Source: Cytobacillus firmus
GTDB taxonomy: Bacteria > Bacillota > Bacilli > Bacillales > Cytobacillaceae
Direction: 5' to 3'
Length of the DNA: 64,000 nucleotides
Assembly: GCF_023612095.1 (NCBI RefSeq)
Contig: NZ_CP086235.1
Span: 3,359,501 to 3,423,500, forward strand
Below are positions 54,560 to 63,700 of the stretch, piece after piece. The first letter of the stretch is position 1, and each line of letters starts with the position of its first letter. The notes below the pieces were generated by a model that was given only the letters and a program-made list of their open reading frames with translations, ran no database searches and had not been told where the DNA came from. Made by a program: the position numbers and the translations under genes.

Positions 54560-55477
54560 TTATTTCTCTATAACATTCGTCAGAGTTCCAATATTTTCCA
54601 CTGTAATTTCCACTTTATCTCCCGGCTTAAGAAAGCGAGGAGGCTTAAAGCCCTTGCCTACCCCTGCGGGTGTTCCTGTAGCAATAATATCTCCAGGCTC
54701 AAGTGTCATGCCCTTTGACAGGACCGAAATGATTTCCTCGATTGGAAAGATAAAGTTTTCAGTATTTGAACTTTGTCGGAGCTCTCCGTTTACCTTTGTT
54801 TGAATGTCAAGCTGATTCGGGTTTTCAACAGCTGATTTATGGACAATCCATGGACCCATCGGGCATGTGGCATCCAGGCTCTTACCGATAAAAAATTGCT
54901 TATGGCGGGACTGCAGATCCCTTGCTGTTACATCATTAATGATCGTATAGCCAAAAATGTGTTCCAATGCTTTTTCCTTTGGAATCTCTCGTCCTTTTTT
55001 TCCGATTACTACGGCAAGCTCTCCCTCATAATCCAGCTCTGCAGTGACATTATTGTGATTCAAGACTGTTGCATCAGGTCCTATGACCGTTGTTGGCGAT
55101 TTCGTAAAGACCATTATGTGCTCTGGAATATCTTCTTTGCTCCCCATCTCAATGGCATGCTCGGCATAATTCTTGCCTACACAAAAGATATTCTTATCCG
55201 GACGGGGAATCGGCGCTTCCAATGCATCGGAAGCGAGCGGGCGAAAGAGTTCTTCACTGCCAGGATTGCTGCTTAGCCAATCTGTTAAACTATGTACTTT
55301 ATCAATGAACTTATCCCCTAAAGCAATACATTCCTTCAAAGTCGACGGCAACTCACTTTTGCCTTCCATTTTTTCTAAAGTTGCTTTTAGCGGAAGCACC
55401 TTAGTCCCGGTCTCGTCCAGTAAACCAGTGCCGCTTCCTGTGCTATCCTTAAAAGTAACAAATTTCAATCCTATCAC
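54560..55477 (-). CDS. yisK: YisK-like fumarylacetoacetate hydrolase-family enzyme
   Basis: A 305-residue FAH-fold protein. Its metal- and substrate-binding motifs include VGKNYAEHAIEM, ELDYEGELAVVIG, YTIINDVTARDLQ and GTPAGVGKG. B. subtilis YisK has oxaloacetate decarboxylase activity and affects cell shape; that role is inferred here. Downstream of a DUF418 gene and followed by yisL. RBS: a GAGGTGATAGG-type stretch. Confidence 0.87.
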   Translation of the reverse strand: MIGLKFVTFKDSTGSGTGLLDETGTKVLPLKATLEKMEGKSELPSTLKECIALGDKFIDKVHSLTDWLSSNPGSEELFRPLASDALEAPIPRPDKNIFCVGKNYAEHAIEMGSKEDIPEHIMVFTKSPTTVIGPDATVLNHNNVTAELDYEGELAVVIGKKGREIPKEKALEHIFGYTIINDVTARDLQSRHKQFFIGKSLDATCPMGPWIVHKSAVENPNQLDIQTKVNGELRQSSNTENFIFPIEEIISVLSKGMTLEPGDIIATGTPAGVGKGFKPPRFLKPGDKVEITVENIGTLTNVIEK

Positions 55478-55534
55478 CTCATTCTATTTTTCACTTTTTT
55501 AGTATAATATAAATTTTCAGTTTTTTGGACAATT

Positions 55535-56722
55535 TTAACCTTTTCTCTTCCAATTAGGGATCTTCAAATAAGTGAAGCTCCTCCAGAGCCATTCGACCGG
55601 TCCATAATAATAGCGGGCAATCCAAAAGCGGCTGATGATGACCTGCATAGCGAAGATGATCATAACTAACAGTGTCCCTCCAATTGCAGAGACCTTCCCA
55701 TAGAAGCCTAATCCATAACTGTAAAAAATAAAAGTCGAGATAATGGACTGGAAAAGATAATTTGAGAGCGACAGTTTCCCAACATACGAGAGCGGCAGCA
55801 GGAATCCTGGTCCATGACTATTGTTTATCATCACTGCTATCCCTAAACCATAAGCAATAGCCAGCAGCGGACCTCCGAATATGTCCTGCATGTAATCCAG
55901 TCCCAGGTTGCTTTCCGTTATGTAAGGCAGTAATTTGAACAATAGCCCTGCAGCCAAAGAAATCAGCGTAATTCTCATGAGGAATGCCCGGTTTTTTACT
56001 GGCTCCTCAAGCCATCGCAGCTTGGCAGCACCTCCCCCTATTAAAAACAAAGGAAAAATAGATGCCAGCATGATAGGTAGTGAAGCAAGATTATTAACAC
56101 CTGACCAATCCTGGATACGCTGTGAGGTAACCTCGGAAAAGCTTCCATTTTGATAGGCCTGTAAAGAAGCTAATGCGGCTTCTTTGTCATAGATTGACAG
56201 ATCTTCAGGCGGAACAAACAGAACTGTTGCAAATAACAATAGAACAAATAGCAGATTGGGAATGATATAAAGCAATATTCCGGTTAAAAGCATATTTTTT
56301 CCGGACATTTTTACAAACATTAAAAAGATAAAGCCAAAGATTGCATAGTTTATTAAAATGTCCCCATGCCAAATAAGAAAAGCGTGAATGATGCCTATCA
56401 GCAGCAAAAGCGAAAATCTCCTTGCAGCCATTCCTCCGAAACCAAGGCCTTTGGCCATTGCCCTCTCCCTCAGAATGACTAACCCATAACCGAACAGCAT
56501 AGAAAACAAAGGATAGAAGCTTGCCTGCACAAAGATATCGATAAACGCATAAGCCCCTTTATCTGCCGGACTGTCCCACCATTCAAAAGGATCAATGTAC
56601 AGATATGGTGAATGGAAGGAAAGCATATTTACTAAAAAAATACCGAGAATGGCAAATCCTCTCATAATATCCAGCGAAATGATCCGATCCTTCTCCACAA
56701 CCGGGCTGACTTGCCTGTCCAT
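55535..56722 (-). CDS. DUF418/YeiB-family membrane protein
   Basis: A 395-residue, ten-or-so-helix membrane protein. It starts with RIISLDIMRGFAILGIFLVNM, the YeiB/DUF418 signature, and ends with the DUF418 tail (SRFWIARYYYGPVEWLWR). Thought to be transporter-like; the substrate is unknown. RBS AAAGGAGG. Confidence 0.85.
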   Translation of the reverse strand: MDRQVSPVVEKDRIISLDIMRGFAILGIFLVNMLSFHSPYLYIDPFEWWDSPADKGAYAFIDIFVQASFYPLFSMLFGYGLVILRERAMAKGLGFGGMAARRFSLLLLIGIIHAFLIWHGDILINYAIFGFIFLMFVKMSGKNMLLTGILLYIIPNLLFVLLLFATVLFVPPEDLSIYDKEAALASLQAYQNGSFSEVTSQRIQDWSGVNNLASLPIMLASIFPLFLIGGGAAKLRWLEEPVKNRAFLMRITLISLAAGLLFKLLPYITESNLGLDYMQDIFGGPLLAIAYGLGIAVMINNSHGPGFLLPLSYVGKLSLSNYLFQSIISTFIFYSYGLGFYGKVSAIGGTLLVMIIFAMQVIISRFWIARYYYGPVEWLWRSFTYLKIPNWKRKG

Positions 56723-56797
56723 ATAGTGCCTCCTTTTTTGTAAAGAAAATCTACCTTAATGATAGAGAGCTGTATTCTGCTTGTCCAGAAAAGAAAT

Positions 56798-56826
56798 GCT
56801 CCAGCGCATGCAACTAGGCGCTGGAG
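56798..56826 (-). terminator. Terminator after the acyl-CoA ligase gene
   Basis: GCTCCAGCGC / GCGCTGGAGC stem with a 9-nt loop followed by ATTTCTTTTC on the minus strand. Confidence 0.65.
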
Positions 56827-56857
56827 CTGGACACTTTGAAAAAATCCCACTTTTCAT

Positions 56858-58449
56858 TTAATTAACATAACGGTCTGTTTTCCCTTTTGACTCCCAGTAG
56901 CTGTTCCGAAGGTGGATTTTTTGGATTTTCCCTGAAGCCGTTTTCGGCAGCTCATCGACAAAAGTCACTCCTGTTACAGCTTTGAAGTGGGCCAGCTTCT
57001 CCCTGGTAAAACTGATAATCTCCTGCTCAGTCAGTGTATTCCCATGTCGCACGACTATAAAGGCATGAGGTGTTTCCCCCACTTTTCGTGAGGCACTGCT
57101 ATGACAGCTGCTTCTGAGATGGCAGGGTGCTCGTATAAAACCCCTTCTACTTCGATGGATGAGATGTTTTCCCCGCCGCTGATAATAATATCTTTTTTCC
57201 GGTCAACAATTTCTAAATTGCCATATTCATCTACATTTCCCATATCACCTGTGTAAAGCCAGCCGTCCCGAATAGCTTCCATTGTTGCCTCTTCGTTTTT
57301 CCAATAGCCTTTCATGACCCCGTTGCTGCGGACAACTACCTCACCGATTTCTTTGCCATTATGGGCAACTTCTTCACCGTGTTCAGTGATTACCTTGACT
57401 TCACAGCCAATCATCTGATGTCCTGCCTTCGCTTTCATCCGGTACTGCTGGTTAAGAGGAAGTTGTTGAAGATGAGAACGAATCGTCGATACTGTGCTTA
57501 ATGGAGATGATTCGGTCATGCCATATACCTGTATGAACTCCCACCCAAGCTCCTTTTCCACTCTTGTTACAAAAGCTGGCGGAGGGGCCGATCCAGCTAT
57601 AACCACCCTGACATCCTGTTCAACAGAAGGAGCAAATTGTTCATAATGCTGCATCAGCGAATTCAGTACCGTGGGAGCCATATGCATGACGGATACTTTA
57701 TGCTCCTGCAGGGTGTCAAATATCTTTTCCGGCGTGGCTTTTCTCATACACACCTGAGAAGCGCCATTTGCCGTGTAATAAAAAGGAGAACCCCATCCAT
57801 TCACATGAAACATCGGCAGGACATGCAGCAATACATCCTGATCGCTGACTCTCAAATGATGCATAGTTGACAATGCATGCAGGTAATTATTGCGGTGGGT
57901 CAGCATGACACCTTTAGGATTGCCTGTTGTACCGCTTGTATATAAAAGGCTGCAAACGTCATTTTCGTCGAGGATCTCTCTTTGAAAAGGACTGCTGTCC
58001 TGGCTGCCTAGCCATAAATCATAATCGGTTTCTTCTGTATCTTCTTCTTTATAATGCACGATGATTTTTTCCAAAGTTTTCAGCTGATCTTTTACAGGAA
58101 GTATTAGATGGTAAAGGTCCTGATCTACAAACAGAATTTTGGATTCGCTGTGATTCAATATAAACAGATAGTCTTCCGGCTTCAGCCTGATATTTAGCGG
58201 AACCATTATTCCACCCAGCTGAAAAACTCCATAAAACCCCTCCAGCATTTCAACTGAATTGGGTGCCAGGTAAGCAATACGGTCCCCTTTTTGAATACCT
58301 GAAGCTTCTAAACCATGAGAGAGCTGATTAACCCTTGTGTTCAATTCCTCATATGTAAAAGTTCGATCATCTGCAAAAATGGCTTTCTTGGAACCGTAAA
58401 GGGACACAGCACGGTCTAAAAACTGCGTAAGTATTAATGGAACATTCAT
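56858..58449 (-). CDS. Long-chain acyl-CoA ligase (AMP-binding), frameshifted near the C-terminus as read
   Basis: An ANL-superfamily AMP-forming ligase: P-loop YTSGTTGNPKG, core motif YGMTESSP, and a YTGDMG motif. As read it stops after HEKWGKHLMPL. Adding one G to the GGGGG run (plus C at 57076-57080) gives HEKWGETPHAFIVV and continues through the C-terminal catalytic lysine motif LPKTASGKIQK to 56858, about 530 residues. ATG at 58449 follows a GAGGTG RBS; an upstream in-frame start at 58464 is less likely. Activates fatty acids or related carboxylic acids; the substrate is unknown. Confidence 0.88.
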
Positions 58450-58592
58450 TTTACGACACCTCACAGAAAATTTTGTTAATTTTATATTATCACAAAAATT
58501 AAAACAGTTTCATCCTGATTTTGTCTGTTATATAACATTTTAGCGTCTCCTTGAATAAACGTACCACTGAGATATTATTGGGCTGATTAATC

Positions 58593-58619
58593 ACATTCAG
58601 CAATTAGGCACATACGATA
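58593..58619 (+). promoter_or_regulatory. SigK-type promoter of gerP
   Basis: AC (58593-58594), 16 bp, CATACGATA (58611-58619) matches the mother-cell SigK consensus AC-N16-17-CATANNNTA exactly. The gerP operon is known to be made late in sporulation in the mother cell. Confidence 0.82.
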
Positions 58620-58649
58620 TACAAGAAATCATTTTAAAGGGTGTTATGT

Positions 58650-58871
58650 ATGCCAGCTATTGTGGGAGTCGCACAGGTCATATCGATCGGGAGCAGTTCT
58701 GTCTTCAATATTGGGGACGTATATAAAATCATGCCAGTTTCTAACGCCAAGACCTTTTCAGGTGCCGGATCGTTTAACACTGGGAATGGCCTGAATGTTT
58801 ATAATCACCGGAGCACAACAAACACTTATGATTGTGATGGCGTGGATCAGGGCAATTATTTCAATGCTTAA
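58650..58871 (+). CDS. gerPA: Spore germination protein GerPA
   Basis: A 73-residue protein (MPAIVGVAQVISIGSSSVFNI) of the GerPA/GerPF family, thought to help germinants pass through the spore coat. ATG at 58650 fits the conserved MPAI start; the RBS is AAAGGGTG. First gene of a six-gene operon. Confidence 0.93.
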   Translation: MPAIVGVAQVISIGSSSVFNIGDVYKIMPVSNAKTFSGAGSFNTGNGLNVYNHRSTTNTYDCDGVDQGNYFNA

Positions 58872-58884
58872 AACGGGTGATACT

Positions 58885-59123
58885 ATGAATTTTTATATAC
58901 AGCAATCCATTCATATTCAATTCATAAAGATCGGCGGGATCACAAACTCTTCCGTCATGCAGATTGGAAGTGCAGGCATTATAAAGCCGGCGTCTTATTT
59001 GTATAACACTGGCGGCTTTACCGAGCCAGCACCTGAAGCAGAAGGTCCGGCGCCTGCGGGACCAGCTGGGGGAGTGTTTTTCTGTCACCTTCTGTACCTC
59101 TGACTGGTGCTCAGAAACGATAA
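58885..59123 (+). CDS. gerPB: Spore germination protein GerPB, frameshifted near its end as read
   Basis: Begins MNFYIQQSIHIQFIKIGGI, the GerPB pattern, through NTGGFTEPAPEAEG. As read it ends in PAGGVFFCHLLYL at 59103, an odd hydrophobic tail. Adding one G to the GGGGG run at 59068-59072 gives PAGGSVFLSPSVPLTGAQKR with stop at 59123. The SVPL type of ending is what I expect in GerP proteins. 79 residues. Confidence 0.85.
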
Positions 59124-59153
59124 TATCATTTTTTTATAAGCGAGGTGGTGCGC

Positions 59154-59759
59154 TTGAATCAGCAATTAAATACCTATCTTCAGCAATTGCATGCTTTTGT
59201 AGAAGCACAGGAAAAGCAAATAAGGAGACTTGAAGCTGCGGTTAAAAAACTTCAGGAAGAAACTGAAGTTCTGAAAAGCCGTCCGCCAATGCAGGTCGAT
59301 CGGATTGAGTATAAATTTGACCAGCTTAAGGTAGAGTCTCTTGAAGGTACTTTAAATATTGGCTTAAACCCTTCTGAGCTGCAGAACATTGAAGATTTTG
59401 CCGTAGACAACAAAAACATTAAAGCACCTGTTTCGCCTAAAACCCAGATGAAGAGAACGATGGAAATTGAAGACGCCATTTATCAGTATTTAGAACGGGA
59501 ACTTCCGGAAATTACAGCTTCTGCCCAGAAAAAATTAAATGTCAATGTGGATGATTCGTATATTGCGTTTATCAAAGAAGATATCAAAAAGCAGCTGCCT
59601 AACCGGATTGACTTCTATATCCAGCAGCAGGCATCGAATCGCTCCGGGCAGGAAAATAACGAAGAGATTATCGAGCTGATAAAAAAGGAGATTCACAATG
59701 GGGTCTATGCCTTTATCTCGCATTTGCCGGAAAATATGAAGGGAATGAATAAAGAATGA
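59154..59759 (+). CDS. gerPC: Spore germination protein GerPC
   Basis: A 201-residue protein with an N-terminal coiled coil (LQQLHAFVEAQEKQIRRLEA) and a C-terminal helical region, typical of GerPC. The TTG at 59154 lies 7 bp downstream of GCGAGG; in-frame GTG codons lie upstream. The end overlaps gerPD in an ATGA junction. Confidence 0.88.
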   Translation: MNQQLNTYLQQLHAFVEAQEKQIRRLEAAVKKLQEETEVLKSRPPMQVDRIEYKFDQLKVESLEGTLNIGLNPSELQNIEDFAVDNKNIKAPVSPKTQMKRTMEIEDAIYQYLERELPEITASAQKKLNVNVDDSYIAFIKEDIKKQLPNRIDFYIQQQASNRSGQENNEEIIELIKKEIHNGVYAFISHLPENMKGMNKE

Positions 59760-59932
59760 ATTATCAGGTATATAACAGAGATCTGTGCGTTGGCAGTATA
59801 AGAGTACTGGGTGTATCCAGTTCATCTGTTTTGATGGTGGGGGATACGCAAACGATCCAGCTGGCAGCCACTTTTGATACACCTCCTGAGTCACTTCTGG
59901 TAGGGCCATTTGTGCCTCTGACACCGGAGTAA
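59756..59932 (+). CDS. gerPD: Spore germination protein GerPD
   Basis: A 58-residue protein (MNYQVYNRDLCVGSIRVLGV, ending PFVPLTPE), the GerPD pattern. It is coupled to gerPC by a 4-bp overlap. Confidence 0.92.
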   Translation: MNYQVYNRDLCVGSIRVLGVSSSSVLMVGDTQTIQLAATFDTPPESLLVGPFVPLTPE

Positions 59933-59939
59933 GCTGCCT

Positions 59940-60326
59940 ATGCTGCAAAGAACTTCATCTGTTGATAAAATCCATATTTACACCATTGCCTTTTCTTCTG
60001 TTTTTGAAATTGGTGACTCATGCTTTATTAAAGGATTCTCAAGGGCGATTGCTAACCAGCGTGAAGCTGAGTATTTTAATGCGAAGGAAGGGAATTTTTC
60101 AGTCTATCCTGTATTCAGTGAACCTATTCCTTTGATCCCTATTGAAGAAAACATAACGATGCAGACAACACAGCTCAATCCGATCATTCGGGTGCAGAAC
60201 ATTGATATTATCGGAGTTTCCTCCTCCTCTGTCATCCATATCGGGAACAGTGGAAACATTTCAATGGAAGCCCGGGTCAAGCATATCCGTCAGATTTATC
60301 CCAAAAACAGCGGAACGCAAGGATGA
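59940..60326 (+). CDS. gerPE: Spore germination protein GerPE
   Basis: A 128-residue protein (MLQRTSSVDKIHIYTIAFSS) with the GerPE fold features and repeats of the SSVxxIGxS theme shared with other GerP proteins. Starts 8 bp after gerPD. Confidence 0.92.
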   Translation: MLQRTSSVDKIHIYTIAFSSVFEIGDSCFIKGFSRAIANQREAEYFNAKEGNFSVYPVFSEPIPLIPIEENITMQTTQLNPIIRVQNIDIIGVSSSSVIHIGNSGNISMEARVKHIRQIYPKNSGTQG

Positions 60327-60351
60327 AAATTTCTCATAAAGGATGTTTTAC

Positions 60352-60570
60352 ATGCCAGCTATAATCGGACCGGTACAAATTATTAATGTCAGCGGTGGAA
60401 TAGTTCAATTCGGAGACTCCCTTTATATTTCTCCGAAAAACAATTCCAAATCAACAACCGGACAGGGTGCCGCTAACACAGGCGGCTTTATCATTACAAA
60501 CAATGGCCTTAGCGCCAGTAACGTACTTGATACCAGTCTGGTTGATCAGCCAAATGTTGGCAATAACTAA
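60352..60570 (+). CDS. gerPF: Spore germination protein GerPF
   Basis: A 72-residue protein (MPAIIGPVQIINVSGGIVQF) of the GerPA/GerPF family. RBS AAAGGATG. Last gene of the operon, followed by a terminator. Confidence 0.92.
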   Translation: MPAIIGPVQIINVSGGIVQFGDSLYISPKNNSKSTTGQGAANTGGFIITNNGLSASNVLDTSLVDQPNVGNN

Positions 60571-60587
60571 TCGAAAGAGAGTATTAT

Positions 60588-60617
60588 GGACGATAGCACT
60601 TTCGTTATCGTCCTTTT
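60588..60617 (+). terminator. Terminator after gerPF
   Basis: GGACGATA / TATCGTCC stem with a loop of about 10 nt, followed by TTTTG. Confidence 0.7.
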
Positions 60618-60679
60618 GATTTCCGTTCATGACCCTTTTCAGCTGATGTTCATTATAAATACATCTCCTGCACATACTC

Positions 60680-60709
60680 AAAAGCCGGCAAGTCTCCTTG
60701 CCGGCTTTT
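60680..60709. terminator. Bidirectional terminator between gerP and addA
   Basis: AAAAGCCGGCAAG / CTTGCCGGCTTTT perfect 13-bp stem with a 4-nt loop, immediately downstream of addA on the minus strand. Confidence 0.8.
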
Positions 60710-60710
60710 C

Positions 60711-63700
60711 CTATAACTTAATTGTATGAGCACCATCAAAGAAAAACAGGTATCTTTCATTGACTTCCCGTTTTAAAATCTGTTCCAATGCTCTGGTGTA
60801 CATATCAATTTGTACTTTGTACCTGTTTTCAAGAACGGGTTTGGCTTCAGCAAACCCTCCCTTATAACGGCCGCTGATTCCATCCGTTTTATAATCCAGG
60901 AGCACCAAACCTTGCTCATCTTCGAATACACAGTCCACAATCCCCTGGATGAGAACAGGTTCATCTTCACCCTGCCAATCTGAATAAATTTCCCGGGCAG
61001 GGAAAGATAAACTGAATGGGATTTCTCGGCGTACCGATATAGCCTGAATCATTCTTTGACCCAGTTCAGTTTCGAAAAATTGCAAGATCAGCTGCGGCTC
61101 AATGCTGGCACGCTGCTCTTCCGTGAGCAATTCTTTCCTGACCATCTCATCCATTTTGGAGGATATCGTTTCCACTGTTGCAGGCCGGCTGAAATCAATA
61201 TGCTGCATGACAGCATGCATAGCAGTACCCCGTTCAGCTGGAGAAAGTGATTTTTCCTGCATAAAGCGAGGTCGGCTGAGCATCGGTTTACTGATTTTAC
61301 GAATTAATTCAGTACCGCTGTCTTCTTCAGAAAAAATCTCCCGCTGCCTTTTCACTTCCGAAACCGATTGTTTAGATCTGGCTTGAGCTGCCTGCTTATA
61401 GGTATATTTCCAGGAAAGCTGTTCCTCAACTTTATCCTTAAAAGCCGATTCTGCCGGAACAGTTTTTCCTTCATAAACCAATTTCAGCAAATCCGTTTCG
61501 CCCTCATTGGCTTCTTCCGGAAGAACAGCAGCTTCTTCACTTTTAATTATGGTTATATTCCAGCAGGAAGGGTGTTCAAGTATATCACCCGGGACAAGAG
61601 GATCCACCTGAACTTCCGCTCTCAATGCCTCACACTCCCGATGCCGGACAAGAGCCGGGCCAATCCAGTCCAGATAACTGTTTGCAGAAGCCCTGTCATA
61701 CTCATTCAGGAGCCAGTCTTTATGTTCGGATACCTGCAGCCACTTATTTAATTTTTTATCTGCACTTTTGACAGACGATACCAGGTACAGCTTTTCCTTC
61801 GCCCTCGTTAAAGCAACATATAGAACCCGCATTTCTTCAGCCAGCATTTCCATTTTCTTTTTTCGTTTAAAAGCAATTTGCGGCAGAGAGGGGTACGAAA
61901 TTCTCTTCTCGGCATTTACATATTTTGCAGCAAATCCAAATTCCTTATCAAGCATATATGGCTTTTTCAAGTCCATCGTATTAAAGTTGCGGGCAAGCCC
62001 TGCAATAAAAACAAAGGGAAATTCAAGACCTTTGCTGCTGTGGATCGTCATAAGACGGACAACATCTTCCTGCTCACCTAAAGCGCGGGCAGCACCAAGA
62101 TCATCGCCTCTGTCACGCATTCGTTCAATAAACCTTAAAAAGCGGAATAATCCTCTGAATGAGGTTGCTTCATACTGTCTGGCTCTGTCGTACAATGCGC
62201 GAAGATTTGCCTGCCTCTGTTTTCCGCCTGGCATACCGCCGACAAAATCATAAAATCTGGTTTGTCTATAGAGATTCCAGATCAGCTCTGAAAGGGAACC
62301 CTGCCGCGCCATTACACGCCATTCTTCAAGAGCATCGAAAAATGGCCGGACCTTTTCATATAATTCTCCCGTTTCAAGGGTTGGGTGATTCCGGCAAAAA
62401 GAAGTTAATGCTTCATAGAATGAGCCACTTTTATTCTGGATTCTTATTTGTGCAAGCTCTTCTTCGGTCAGACCCAAAATAGGAGATCTCAGCACCGATG
62501 CCAGCGGAATATCCTGGTACGGATTATCTATCACTTTTAGAAGTGACATCATAATCGCTACTTCTGTTGCTTCAAAATAACCGCTGGAAAGATTGGCATA
62601 GACAGGGATTCCCTGCTGTTTAAATTCCTCCATAATCTGAGGAGCCCATGTCATGGAACGAAGCAGGATGACAATATCCCTGTACTTGGCAGGCCGTCCG
62701 GAATGAGTCTTTGTGTTGTAAACTTCTTTCCGATTCCCAATGATTTCTTTAATTTTAGAAGCCATATATCTGGCTTCGAGCTGTGACTGTGCTAAATCTT
62801 CGCTGTCAAAACCCTCATCCATGGATTCAGGGTCCGGTTCACTCTTTTCACTTCCTTCAAGGTCAATAATAGCAAGCTCAACAGGCTGCTCCTGATCCTC
62901 TGAATAGGGAGCTCCTTTAATAAGTTCAGCTGCCTGGTCATACTCTATTTCACCGACAGACGTCCCCATAATCTGCTTAAAGATATAGTTGGTCCCCTGC
63001 AGAACTTCTTTACGGCTTCTGAAATTTCGCGCCAGATCAATTCTGAGTCCTGCTCTTTCTCCATCCCGGTCAAACCGCGTGTACTTGCCCAGAAACAGAT
63101 TAGGCTCTGCAAGGCGGAAACGGTAGATTGACTGCTTAACATCCCCTACCATGAATAAATTTCCGTTCTCTTCTGAATCTGCCGTTACCAGCTGCAAAAT
63201 AGCTTCCTGAACCATGTTGGTATCCTGATACTCATCAACCAGAACTTCTTTGAACTGATTTCTGCAGACAAGAGCCGCTTCTGAAGGCAAAAGCCGTCCC
63301 TCCTCATCTGTTGATGAAAGAATGTCAAGGCAATAATGCTCAAGATCCGCAAAGTCAACAAGCCCTTTTTCAGTTTTAACCTGATCAAAGCGGATGGAAA
63401 ATGCTTTAACCAACCTGACAAGCTCTTCAATATGGGGCTTCATTTCCGCCATATCACGCATGAAGCTCTCCTGTCTGCGGAAAAACAGTTCTTCCTGCAG
63501 GCCGGTTATGATTTTCTTGGCCTGATCCCTGAGTTTTTTTGCTTTTTCGATCAGTCCTTCATCATATTCATCGCCCTTACACGTTTTGGCTCTGCCAAAA
63601 GACCATGATTGCATCGCTTCATAGAGCATCGTCCATGAATCATTTTTCGCTTCAATTAGTGTATTTACAACATGCAGATCTGCGATAAAGTTCTCTGCTC

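Noticed and set aside
61768..62253. Plus-strand ORF opposite addA
   Set aside because: Antisense shadow; no RBS and a composition unlike neighbouring proteins.
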